Positions 6,729 through 14,209 of a DNA stretch of 21,471 nucleotides are shown one piece after another (within the stretch, counting starts at the first letter, position 1; each line of letters starts with the position of its first letter). Below the pieces are notes generated by a model. That model ran no database searches and was not told the origin of the DNA. It saw only the letters and a program-made list of their open reading frames with translations. Origin of the DNA: Nitrospiraceae bacterium UBA6898. Its GTDB lineage: Bacteria > Nitrospirota > Thermodesulfovibrionia > Thermodesulfovibrionales > UBA6898. Location: contig DKBO01000166.1 in the NCBI GenBank assembly GCA_002448975.1, forward strand, positions 1 to 21,471. Direction: 5' to 3'. The translations under genes and the position numbers were made by a program.

Positions 6729-8582
6729 ATGACCGATAAGGCACGACCGCCTCGCGTTCCCTACCGCGAAAAGCCGGATTACACAAAGCCGCTTCTTATG
6801 GTCCCGAATGAGGCCCGGGAGCGGCTGAGAAAGAGGCTGGCTTTTCTGTATAGTGCAGAGGTTGCAGATCAATATCTTCCTGAGCTTGAACGGATCCTCA
6901 AGGTCCATTATGCCCATAAGCCGGATGAACTGATCGAGCAGGACAGGGGTTTCAACCCTGCAGCGCGCTTTACCGAAAAGGATATCATCATGATCACCTA
7001 TGGTGATCTTCTCCGGGGCAAGAAACACTCTCCCCTGGCGAGCCTCGCCTACTTTCTGAAAGGACCGCTCAAGGACGTGATCAATACCATTCATATCCTG
7101 CCCTTTTTCCCCTATTCGTCGGACCGCGGCTTTTCCATTACCGATTTCCGCAGCGTCGATCCGAAGCTGGGCAGCTGGGACGACATTCGAGAGATAGGCA
7201 GGGAGTTCAGGCTGCTCTTCGACGGCGTGCTCAACCATGCCTCGTCACAGAGCCTCGGGTTCCAGGAATTCCTGAACGGACATCCCCGCTTTAACGACGT
7301 TGTTGTCCATTACCGGTCACCTGACGATCTCCCGCCGGAACAGCGGCGACTCATACGGCGGCCGCGCACCTCGGACATCCTCACCCGGTTCGACTCCATC
7401 AATGGGCCGCGCTATGTCTGGACCACCTTCTCTTCCGACCAGGTCGATCTCAACTATCGGAACCCGCTGGTCCTCCTCTTCGTGATCGATGTGCTGCTCC
7501 TGTACGTGCGGCGCGGGGCAGACATCATTCGGCTCGACGCCGTTACGTACCTCTGGAGGGAACTGGGCACGGATTGCGCAAGCCTGGAGCAGACGCACGA
7601 GATCATCAAGCTCTTCCGCGATGTTCTTGATGTTGTGGCTCCCGGTGTGGCGCTGCTGACCGAGACGAACGTGCCGCACGAAGAGAATATCTCCTATTTC
7701 GGCAACGGGCGTGAAGAGGCCCAGATGGTGTACAACTTCGCTCTCCCCCCCCTGGTACTGCATACCTTTTATCGTGGGGACTGCACCGCGCTCTCCCGCT
7801 GGGCGTTGCAGCTCGCCTATCCCTCGATGACGACAACATACTTCAATATGCTCGACACTCACGACGGCGTCGGACTGCAGGGCGTGAAGAATATCCTGAT
7901 CCGGGAGGAGATCGACGCGATCATAGAGCGGGCAATAAGCCACAACGCCTTTGTATCCTATAAGACAGGGGCCGACGGCAAAGACGAAGCCTACGAGATT
8001 AACACAACCTGGTGGGGCGCACTGAACCGCTCTGAAAGCGGAGAGGCCCCGACTCTCCAGGTGAAGCGCTTTGTCGCCTCCCGGAGCATATCCCTTGTTC
8101 TCAAAGGGGTTCCTGGGATCTATTTTCATGGCATGCTCGACACGGAAAATGATCCTGAAGTCGTGAAAAGGACCGGTTCCAGGCGGGACATCAACCGGAC
8201 GGTGATCGATGAAGAGTATCTGGACAGGGCGCTCAGTGATCCTGATTCCCGCATGTCGCTCATCCGTCCCCGCCTCAGGAAGCTCGCAGAGATACGTACG
8301 AGTCATCGCGCCTTTCATCCGGGTGGGGGACAGAAGATCATTATGGTCTCGCCGGCTGTTTTTTCTGTCCTGCGCGTCTCCCCCGATGGAGACGAACGTT
8401 TTCTGACACTGACAAACGTGGCAGGACAGGAGACGTTGGTCGAGATAGCACTGTCAGAGCTCGGCTCCGGTGCCGGAGTCTGGGGCGATCTTATCAGCGG
8501 GCGGGAGCATGAAGTCCGGGAGAACGTGCTCAGGCTCCGGCTTGAGCCGTACGACATTGCCTGGCTGAAGCCGCTGTCGTGA
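6729..8582 (+). CDS. GH13 subfamily 18 sugar phosphorylase (glucosylglycerate/sucrose phosphorylase-like)
   Basis: A 617-residue alpha-amylase-fold enzyme of the sucrose-phosphorylase group, whose members split alpha-glucosides with phosphate to give glucose-1-phosphate. Catalytic parts visible: DGVLNHAS (165-172), nucleophile Asp270 in IIRLDAVTYLW, acid/base Glu312 in LLTETNVPH, and transition-state Asp379 in MLDTHDG. The block TRFDSINGPRYVWTTFSSDQ (219-238) is the wording I associate with glucosylglycerate phosphorylases rather than classical sucrose phosphorylases. No signal peptide is present, so it acts on an internal pool. GGAGGAG precedes the start. It lies 34 bp after the AOR gene and 94 bp before pgi. 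Its product would go straight to Pgm and Pgi of the same cluster. Subfamily confidence is high; the exact acceptor (glycerate, glycerol, fructose or fructose-6-phosphate) is uncertain. Confidence 0.85.
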   Translation: MTDKARPPRVPYREKPDYTKPLLMVPNEARERLRKRLAFLYSAEVADQYLPELERILKVHYAHKPDELIEQDRGFNPAARFTEKDIIMITYGDLLRGKKHSPLASLAYFLKGPLKDVINTIHILPFFPYSSDRGFSITDFRSVDPKLGSWDDIREIGREFRLLFDGVLNHASSQSLGFQEFLNGHPRFNDVVVHYRSPDDLPPEQRRLIRRPRTSDILTRFDSINGPRYVWTTFSSDQVDLNYRNPLVLLFVIDVLLLYVRRGADIIRLDAVTYLWRELGTDCASLEQTHEIIKLFRDVLDVVAPGVALLTETNVPHEENISYFGNGREEAQMVYNFALPPLVLHTFYRGDCTALSRWALQLAYPSMTTTYFNMLDTHDGVGLQGVKNILIREEIDAIIERAISHNAFVSYKTGADGKDEAYEINTTWWGALNRSESGEAPTLQVKRFVASRSISLVLKGVPGIYFHGMLDTENDPEVVKRTGSRRDINRTVIDEEYLDRALSDPDSRMSLIRPRLRKLAEIRTSHRAFHPGGGQKIIMVSPAVFSVLRVSPDGDERFLTLTNVAGQETLVEIALSELGSGAGVWGDLISGREHEVRENVLRLRLEPYDIAWLKPLS

Positions 8583-8588
8583 GCTGAG

Positions 8589-8657
8589 CCTATGGGTACT
8601 GGCCGGTGTCGCCGCATTTAGGTATGACCGTAGGCAATATACCTATGGGATCCCATA
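8589..8657 (+). promoter_or_regulatory. Palindrome-rich leader of pgi
   Basis: Between the phosphorylase stop and the pgi ribosome site lie three nested signals. The word CCTATGGG occurs at 8589-8596 and again at 8642-8649. TAGGTAT (8619-8625) is inverted as ATACCTA (8639-8645). A 14-nt perfect palindrome TATGGGATCCCATA spans 8644-8657 and ends 5 nt before the pgi AGGAGG. The overlapping inverted repeats could form an operator or alternative RNA folds controlling pgi. No clear -35/-10 pair was found with it. The repeats are seen; regulation is inferred. Confidence 0.35.
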
Positions 8658-8676
8658 ACATCAGGAGGTTGAGAAA

Positions 8677-10329
8677 ATGCTTCCGAACGTGAATCCGAAG
8701 AAGACGACAGCATGGAAAAAGCTGAAAGAGCATCACCGGGTGATGAAAAAGCGTTCCATGGCGGATCTGTTCCGTAAGGACAAGGAGAGATTCTCCGCAT
8801 ATTCTCTTCGGTTTGAAGATATCCTCGTCGATTATTCGAAGAATATCATCACAAAAGAGACGATGCGGCTTCTCTTTGGGCTTGCCAGGGAATGCAGGGT
8901 CAAAGACGCTATCGAATCCATGTTCTCAGGCGAGATGATCAACGAGACCGAAAAGCGGGCAGTCCTTCATGTGGCACTGAGGAACCGCTCAAGCGTCCCC
9001 ATCCTTCTGGACGGGAAGGATGTCATGCCTGAGGTGAATGCAGTGTTAGCTCAGATGGAGCGGTTTTCCGAAGCTGTTATTTCCGGGACATGGAAAGGGT
9101 ACACAGGAAAGTCCATAACAGACATTGTCAATATCGGGATCGGCGGTTCTGATCTGGGGCCAGTCATGGTGACCGAGGCCTTGAAAGCATTGTGGAAACC
9201 CGGTCTGCGTCCCCATTATGTCTCGAATGTCGACGGCACCCATATTGCCGAGACCCTGAAGGGATTGTCTCCCGAGACCACGCTCTTCATGATCGCCTCG
9301 AAGACCCTCACTACCCAGGAGACGATGACCAATGCCCATACGGCGAGAACGTGGTTTCTCGATGCCTGCGGAAATGAATCCTTTATCAAGAATCATTTCG
9401 TGGCTATCTCCACGAACAAGCAAGAGGTGGAAAAATTCGGTATTGACCCGGTGAATATGTTCCGGTTCTGGGACTGGGTGGGCGGCAGATACTCGCTCTG
9501 GTCATCCATCGGGCTCTCCATCGCCTGCTCCATCGGGTTTGAAAATTTCGTCGGGCTTCTTGAGGGCGCCCACGCCATGGACCGGCATTTCCGGGAAGCA
9601 CCCTTCGAAAGGAATATACCGGTGATTCTCGCGCTGATCGGGATTTGGTATAACAATTTCTTTGGCGCCCAGACCGAGGCCATCCTGCCCTATGATCAAT
9701 ATCTGCATCGTTTTGCCGCATATTTCCAGCAAGGCAATATGGAGAGCAACGGAAAATATATTGATCGGCAGGGGCGCGCAGTGGGGTATCAGACCGGACC
9801 GGTAGTCTGGGGCGAGCCGGGCACGAATGGGCAGCACGCATTCTACCAGCTCATACATCAGGGGACCAAGCTCATCCCCTGCGACTTTATCGCTCCTGCT
9901 ATTTCGTACAATCCTGTGGGCCGGCACCACGAGATTCTGCTTTCGAATTTCTTTGCCCAGACCGAGGCCCTTATGAAAGGGAAGACAGCGTCGGAGGTCA
10001 GGCAGGAATTTGAGCGGGCAGGGCTGAGCGCTGAAGATATCAAACGGCTGCTGCCTTTCCGGGTGTTTACGGGGAACAGGCCGACCAACTCGATCCTGGT
10101 CAGGAAGATCACCCCCCGGACCCTGGGGAGTCTCATTGCAATGTATGAGCATAAGATCTTTGTCCAGGGGATAATCTGGGACATCTTCAGCTTTGACCAG
10201 TGGGGTGTGGAACTGGGCAAGCAGCTTGCAAACAGGATCCTTCCGGAGCTCAAAGACGAAAAACCGGTAACGTCTCATGATGCGTCGACCAATGGCCTGA
10301 TCAATGCGTATAAGGCATTGAGCAAGTAA
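8677..10329 (+). CDS. pgi: Glucose-6-phosphate isomerase
   Basis: Interconverts glucose-6-phosphate and fructose-6-phosphate in the cytosol. The 550 residues match E. coli Pgi (549 aa) in length and order of motifs: NIGIGGSDLGP (152-162), VSNVDGTHI (182-190), SKTLTTQET (208-216), QQGNMESNGKY with catalytic Glu356, GEPGTNGQHAFYQLIHQGT with His387, and FDQWGVELGKQLA with Lys515. An AGGAGG ribosome site lies 8 nt before the ATG. It is the last gene of the carbon cluster; after it the composition becomes AT-richer and no co-directional gene follows for about 380 bp. No convincing U-tailed terminator was found just downstream. Confidence 0.98.
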   Translation: MLPNVNPKKTTAWKKLKEHHRVMKKRSMADLFRKDKERFSAYSLRFEDILVDYSKNIITKETMRLLFGLARECRVKDAIESMFSGEMINETEKRAVLHVALRNRSSVPILLDGKDVMPEVNAVLAQMERFSEAVISGTWKGYTGKSITDIVNIGIGGSDLGPVMVTEALKALWKPGLRPHYVSNVDGTHIAETLKGLSPETTLFMIASKTLTTQETMTNAHTARTWFLDACGNESFIKNHFVAISTNKQEVEKFGIDPVNMFRFWDWVGGRYSLWSSIGLSIACSIGFENFVGLLEGAHAMDRHFREAPFERNIPVILALIGIWYNNFFGAQTEAILPYDQYLHRFAAYFQQGNMESNGKYIDRQGRAVGYQTGPVVWGEPGTNGQHAFYQLIHQGTKLIPCDFIAPAISYNPVGRHHEILLSNFFAQTEALMKGKTASEVRQEFERAGLSAEDIKRLLPFRVFTGNRPTNSILVRKITPRTLGSLIAMYEHKIFVQGIIWDIFSFDQWGVELGKQLANRILPELKDEKPVTSHDASTNGLINAYKALSK

Positions 10330-10708
10330 AAAGCAGCAGACAGGGGATAACGCATGAAGCGGAAAAGAGGCATGGTCAGGGCTTGCCGGAGGAACGGCCT
10401 TTCGCCGGCCGGCACGTTCTTGCGGGAACAATCAGATTTCCAGCCTATACAGGAGCGGATATGCATTTCCTGTAACTTACAGCGGAACCTGTTCCACCTT
10501 CACCGTGGGTTGCCTTTGAAAATAGTCAGTCTGCTGATGTTCTGCAAACTACGATTATTCGCTTCCATGTCGTATTATCAGTGATTACGCAATGTTAACG
10601 GATGCTTATATTGCTTGTTTTATCTTTTTTAGCTTTGTGATATATTTAGTCCATGGGTCTCCAGTTGGAACTTCATATCAACATTGTCCTTTGGTGATGG
10701 AGATAGAA
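10330..10708. other. Gene-poor spacer after pgi
   Basis: About 380 bp without a credible gene. A 76-codon open frame at 10354-10584 has an AGGGGA six bases before its ATG, but its product is rich in arginine, cysteine and scattered hydrophobics, resembles no family I know, and is treated as noise. GC-rich self-complementary bits (GCCGGCCGGC near 10407, GTTCT/GGAAC near 10420) could fold but lack a U-tract. The last 120 bases are markedly AT-rich and carry the candidate promoter for the next gene. Confidence 0.5.
10638..10646 (+). promoter_or_regulatory. Candidate extended -10 promoter of the small protein gene
   Basis: TGATATATT fits an extended -10 box (TGn plus TATATT). The upstream T-rich tract (10615-10630) contains no good -35 hexamer at 16-18 bp, so the assignment rests on the extended -10 alone. 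Transcription would start near 10653, about 55 nt ahead of the ATG at 10709. Confidence 0.3.
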
Positions 10709-11104
10709 ATGCCTATTGAATATGACATTATCGTGGACAAAAAATTAGTGCTGGCAAAAGGCTCCGGTGTGATTACCGGTACGGATGTACTGCGACATCT
10801 TGACGCCTTGGCTGTGGACGACAGGTATAAGGCGCCGATGAAAAAGCTTGTCGATTACAGGACTATTGATAGTATTAGAATTTCTTTGGAAGAGGCATAT
10901 TCCATCGCTCAAAAGAAGGTAAAGCTTGCCGGCACATTTACCGGCGAAAGATGCGTTTTTGTGTCGCCAATGGATGTAACATATGGCTCCTCGCGCGTGC
11001 ATCAGGCACTTGTTGATGGCGCCGGCCTCAAGACAGCAGTATTCAGGCGCATCGAGGACGCTCTGGAATGGCTTGGTGTTACCTTGGACATGAACCATGC
11101 ATAA
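10709..11104 (+). CDS. Small cytosolic protein of unknown function, possibly STAS/SpoIIAA-like
   Basis: A 131-residue soluble protein without signal peptide or membrane segment. I cannot assign a function. The alternating beta/alpha pattern (VDKKLVLAKGSGVITGTDVL at the start, KKLVDYRTID at 45-54, FVSPMDVTYGSSRVHQAL at 84-101, VFRRIEDALEWLG at 111-123) resembles the small alpha/beta proteins annotated as STAS/SEC14-like in environmental bacteria, but no phospho-site or ligand motif is evident. The ATG at 10709 has GGAG 6 nt upstream. An in-frame ATG at 10592 would add 39 residues including a hydrophobic run, but has no ribosome site and lies in AT-rich leader DNA. It is probably monocistronic, since long non-coding stretches flank both sides. 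Confidence 0.72.
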   Translation: MPIEYDIIVDKKLVLAKGSGVITGTDVLRHLDALAVDDRYKAPMKKLVDYRTIDSIRISLEEAYSIAQKKVKLAGTFTGERCVFVSPMDVTYGSSRVHQALVDGAGLKTAVFRRIEDALEWLGVTLDMNHA

Positions 11105-11582
11105 TAACTAACTGGGCGTTGTACGTAATGGAGAACTCGCTTTTTAACTAACGGGCAAGTTGACTTCTTTGAGCGGCACGTGAGCTCAATCGTTGCTTTC
11201 TCGTAAGATATTTCACGGTTGCAGAATCCTGGACCAGGTTTGTCGGTCAATGTAATTCTTGTCGCTCTTTGAGAAGTCATCTTGCCGCGGCTTTTAGTTT
11301 TCATTACCGACAAGGTTGCTGACCCTCCGGAGGGACTGTCGCTGAGCCATGATGTTGGAAACCTGAACAGGACTGCAATAATGGCAGATGGATTGCCCGG
11401 GCCGTTAGCCTCTGCACCGCACTGATCATGAGTCATATGAAACCTAATGTCTTTGCCGCATGGCAGAGGGCTCATGGAGCGGGCGTCGTTTTTTGATCGT
11501 ACGCGGCATGCACAACAGTCTGGAATGCCGTATCGGCTGAAGTTCATTCTATAATGGTCATACTTTTAGGAGGAAGGATAAT
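11105..11582. other. Unexplained 480-bp intergenic region before the VWA gene
   Basis: No gene with start, ribosome site and recognisable product was found on either strand. It carries a 12-nt perfect palindrome CCCTCCGGAGGG (11323-11334), an inverted repeat TTGAGC/GCTCAA (11169-11174 and 11184-11189), and a minus-strand open frame of 181 codons (11002-11547) that runs into the 3' end of the preceding gene. A plus-strand frame is also open from about 11274 to 11423. Long overlapping open frames without start signals suggest a decayed gene or a structured transcript rather than an active protein gene. Confidence 0.5.
11550..11555 (+). promoter_or_regulatory. Candidate -10 box upstream of the VWA-OmpA gene
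   Basis: A consensus TATAAT lies 27 nt before the ATG, which would give a leader of about 20 nt carrying the AGGAGGA ribosome site. No recognisable -35 hexamer is present at 16-18 bp, so activity would need an activator or an alternative sigma factor, or the match is chance. Confidence 0.35.
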
Positions 11583-14018
11583 ATGCGTATCAGATTGATT
11601 TTTGTTCTCTTGATTGGACTCTTGCTTGTGGGTCAGGCTTTTGCCTTCGAGGCAGCGGACCTGCGGGTTACCGCTGCCAAACCCGGCGCCAGCGTGACGG
11701 TAGAACGGGTGCTGGATGACAGCAATGTACTGCTTTCCGTCAGTGATGCGACCAAGAATCCGGTGTTAGGGTTGACTACAGATGACTTTGTCGTGACGGC
11801 TGACGGGAGAACCGCAAAGATCACGTCGGTCAAGCCGATTGCAGAGAGCCTTGAGGTGCCGCGCCATATCGTGCTGGTCCTGGACAACTCCGATTCCATG
11901 CGCCAGCGCCATGCTGTCGAGCCGCTGCTGGCCGGCGTGGACGAACTGCTGAAGATCGTCCGGCCGATTGACCAGGTGCAGGTAGTGGTCTTCAGTGGCG
12001 GGGATAGGATGGACATGGGAGGCCGCAGCCTGCGCGTAAGGATCTTCGCGTCGAACAGTCCTCTTGAGGTGAAGAACTTTGTTGCCGAGGTCTATCGTGA
12101 CGGTATCACCCTGACCACCAGGCTCTATGAGGCCATGCTGGCTGGTCTCGAGCTCGTTCGGGCTATTCCGGGGAATGAGCCGCGGTTCATGGTTGTTTTC
12201 TCTGATGGCGAGGACCTGAACAGCGCGTTCAAGGAGCGCGACGTGATCAGTGCTGCGGAGGGTATCGGTCGTTTCCAGGCCTATGGTATTGACTATATGC
12301 CGGGCGCTGAGAAGGACCAGTTCCTGACGCAGTTTACCGAAGGGCATAACGGAGAGACCTGGAAGGCAACCTCGGAGACGAACCTGGTGCCGATATTTCA
12401 GAGCGTAGCTTCCAAAATGGAGTATTACTACGTGGTGAGCTACCTGTTTCCGACCACCGGAAGCCTCGCAGCTGCCCCGGCCAGCCTGACCGTCGATGAA
12501 GTGAAGAATTTTGATGCTGCTGCTCCATCCGAAGGACCGGCGGCCGGGGCTGCCGTGGTTCGCCGGATCGACACGAATGCACTGATACTCCGTCCGCTGG
12601 TGGACACGGTGTACGGTATTTCCACCTGGAAAATCACCGTTGCGAATAACGACGGCGCCCTTGCCGTGAAGGTCGGGGAGGGAATGCCCGAGGCGGCCAT
12701 CGAAGTTCCCTTCAAGATGGAAAATCTGGCCGTACTCGCAACCGGTGGCGATATAACGGCCACCATGGAGTTGCAGGACCGCAAGGGACAGGCCGTTGTC
12801 CTGACTGCTCAGCCGGTCACGGTCAACTATCTGAGGACCTCGGGAAGCCTTGCCGCAACGCCGTCCAGCCTTAGCATCGAAGAGATCAAGACCATTGACT
12901 CCTCACCCATGCTCGGGTACATATACTTTGCTGAAGGTTCCAGCGAGATACCGGGTCGCTATATCAGATTTGCCGGCAGCGATGAGATCAAGGCATTCGA
13001 CGAGCAGCGCTTCCGTGATACGCTGGAAAAGTATTACCAGGTGCTGAACATTGTGGGGAAGCGCCTGAACGATCACCCCGAGACCCAGATCACGCTGATT
13101 GGTTGCAACAGCAATAGTGGAGCCGAAAAGGGAAACCGGAAACTCTCAATTGCACGGGCTGAGGCAGTAAAGAACTATCTGCAGTCGGTTTGGAGTGTCG
13201 CTCCTGATCGGATTCAGATCGAGGCGCGCAACCTGCCCGAGATACCGAGTTCGAGCAGGCTGGCGGAGGGAAAGGAGGAGAACCGTCGGGTGGAGATCCG
13301 ATCGGACGAATCGGCAATCCTTGCCCCGGTGCGCAGCATATACATGACTACGAGGATCGATGCTGCGGCCTTGACCCTCCAGCCTGTTGTGAAAGCAGCC
13401 CATGGTGTTACGCGTTGGACCGTCGCTGCCGCCAACAGCAGCGGAAGTCTTGGCAACGTGTCAGGCGACGGGGAGCCGCCGGCCCAGATCAACTTCCCGC
13501 TGAAGACCGGCAATCTCAATGAGATGGCAGCAGGCGGCGACATCACACTCAAGATGACGGTGGAGGACCGCAAGGGACAGGAACTTCTTATGGCTGCCGG
13601 GCCAATCAAAGTGAATTTCATCCAAACCAGTCAGCGAATGGCTGAAAAGCAGGATTTCAGGGTTCAGGAGAAATACGCCCTTATTCTCTTCGACTTCGAC
13701 AGCGATGCCATATCTGCAGGAAATCAGGAGATCGTCGACCGTATCACGGACCGTATCGAGGGATTGCCGCAGGCAACGGCCGAAGTCGTTGGCCATACCG
13801 ACAACATCGGTAAGGAGGGTTATAATATCAAGCTCTCCGAGCGGAGGGCGTTGGCGGTTAATAAGCTGCTTGCGATGGCCTACGGGGATGATGCGGGAAA
13901 TCATCTCCGCAACCGCGGCGTCGGTCCCCATGAACCCTTGTATGACAATGCTACGCCGGAAGCCCGGGCATTCAACCGGACGGTGACGATAACCCTTGAG
14001 TATATGACGAACCAATAA
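11583..14018 (+). CDS. Secreted VWA-domain protein with two OmpA-like modules and an internal duplication
   Basis: An 811-residue envelope protein. Residues 1-21 form a signal peptide (cleavage probably after AFA). Residues about 94-285 are a von Willebrand A domain with a MIDAS motif D101-x-S103-x-S105 and a second acidic site in FSDGED (206-211). A beta-rich module (327-420) is followed by OmpA-like module 1 (about 445-575), a second copy of the beta module (590-684) and OmpA-like module 2 (about 695-811). Module 2 has the classic peptidoglycan-binding GHTDNIG (737-743) with Asp740 and Arg755 in LSERRALAV. Module 1 reads GCNSNSG (507-513), losing that aspartate while keeping Arg525. AGGAGGA precedes the start. 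It probably sits in the periplasm or outer membrane, attached to peptidoglycan, presenting a metal-dependent adhesion or assembly domain. The ligand is unknown. Genes for a DUF4239 protein and a lipoprotein follow. Confidence 0.9.
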   Translation: MRIRLIFVLLIGLLLVGQAFAFEAADLRVTAAKPGASVTVERVLDDSNVLLSVSDATKNPVLGLTTDDFVVTADGRTAKITSVKPIAESLEVPRHIVLVLDNSDSMRQRHAVEPLLAGVDELLKIVRPIDQVQVVVFSGGDRMDMGGRSLRVRIFASNSPLEVKNFVAEVYRDGITLTTRLYEAMLAGLELVRAIPGNEPRFMVVFSDGEDLNSAFKERDVISAAEGIGRFQAYGIDYMPGAEKDQFLTQFTEGHNGETWKATSETNLVPIFQSVASKMEYYYVVSYLFPTTGSLAAAPASLTVDEVKNFDAAAPSEGPAAGAAVVRRIDTNALILRPLVDTVYGISTWKITVANNDGALAVKVGEGMPEAAIEVPFKMENLAVLATGGDITATMELQDRKGQAVVLTAQPVTVNYLRTSGSLAATPSSLSIEEIKTIDSSPMLGYIYFAEGSSEIPGRYIRFAGSDEIKAFDEQRFRDTLEKYYQVLNIVGKRLNDHPETQITLIGCNSNSGAEKGNRKLSIARAEAVKNYLQSVWSVAPDRIQIEARNLPEIPSSSRLAEGKEENRRVEIRSDESAILAPVRSIYMTTRIDAAALTLQPVVKAAHGVTRWTVAAANSSGSLGNVSGDGEPPAQINFPLKTGNLNEMAAGGDITLKMTVEDRKGQELLMAAGPIKVNFIQTSQRMAEKQDFRVQEKYALILFDFDSDAISAGNQEIVDRITDRIEGLPQATAEVVGHTDNIGKEGYNIKLSERRALAVNKLLAMAYGDDAGNHLRNRGVGPHEPLYDNATPEARAFNRTVTITLEYMTNQ

Positions 14019-14209
14019 GCGGTTCGGTATTATCTTGTGTTGCCATGTGCACGGCATGAAAACGCCGGCGTTTCGTAAGCCAGCCCGGGGGTCACGTACG
14101 TTGTCTTCACAAGCTGGAGTGAAGATGCTACTATTTCCGTTGGGAATGAGAAGATACGCTGGGAGTTGGTAGTTGCTGGACAATCCATTGAATCGGCAGG
14201 AAAAGGAAT
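14019..14209 (+). terminator. Possible terminator/hairpins between VWA gene and DUF4239 gene
   Basis: A 14-nt perfect palindrome AAACGCCGGCGTTT (14060-14073), preceded by an A and ending in three Ts, could act as a weak intrinsic terminator, although any loop must be taken from the palindrome itself. Further down, TCTTCAC (14104-14110) pairs with GTGAAGA (14119-14125) around an 8-nt loop. Neither has a long U-tract, so read-through into the next gene is plausible. Confidence 0.3.

Noticed and set aside
7317..8318. Minus-strand open frame of 333 codons inside the phosphorylase gene
   Set aside because: Mirror of a GC-rich coding region; the opposite strand has a complete GH13_18 protein with all catalytic motifs, and the antisense product resembles nothing.
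1..10329. Horizontal-transfer island covering the carbon cluster
   Set aside because: No integrase, transposase, tRNA or flanking repeats, and base composition is even across these genes.
9502..10431. Minus-strand open frame of 309 codons across pgi
   Set aside because: Antisense shadow of an intact pgi; no ribosome site and no family resemblance.
10354..10584. 76-codon plus-strand open frame after pgi
   Set aside because: A fair ribosome site exists, but the product is arginine- and cysteine-rich with no recognisable domain; more likely chance.
10592..10708. ATG at 10592 giving the small protein an N-terminal hydrophobic segment
   Set aside because: No ribosome site; AT-rich leader DNA explains the hydrophobic codons; ATG 10709 has GGAG at good spacing.
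11521..11545. Sigma54 promoter before the VWA gene
   Set aside because: TGGAATGCC resembles part of a -24 element, but the -12 GC at proper spacing is not matched well enough.
11002..11547. Minus-strand open frame of 181 codons in the gap before the VWA gene
   Set aside because: Overlaps the end of a real plus-strand gene, lacks a ribosome site and reads as serine/arginine/cysteine-rich noise; kept only as part of the unexplained-region finding.
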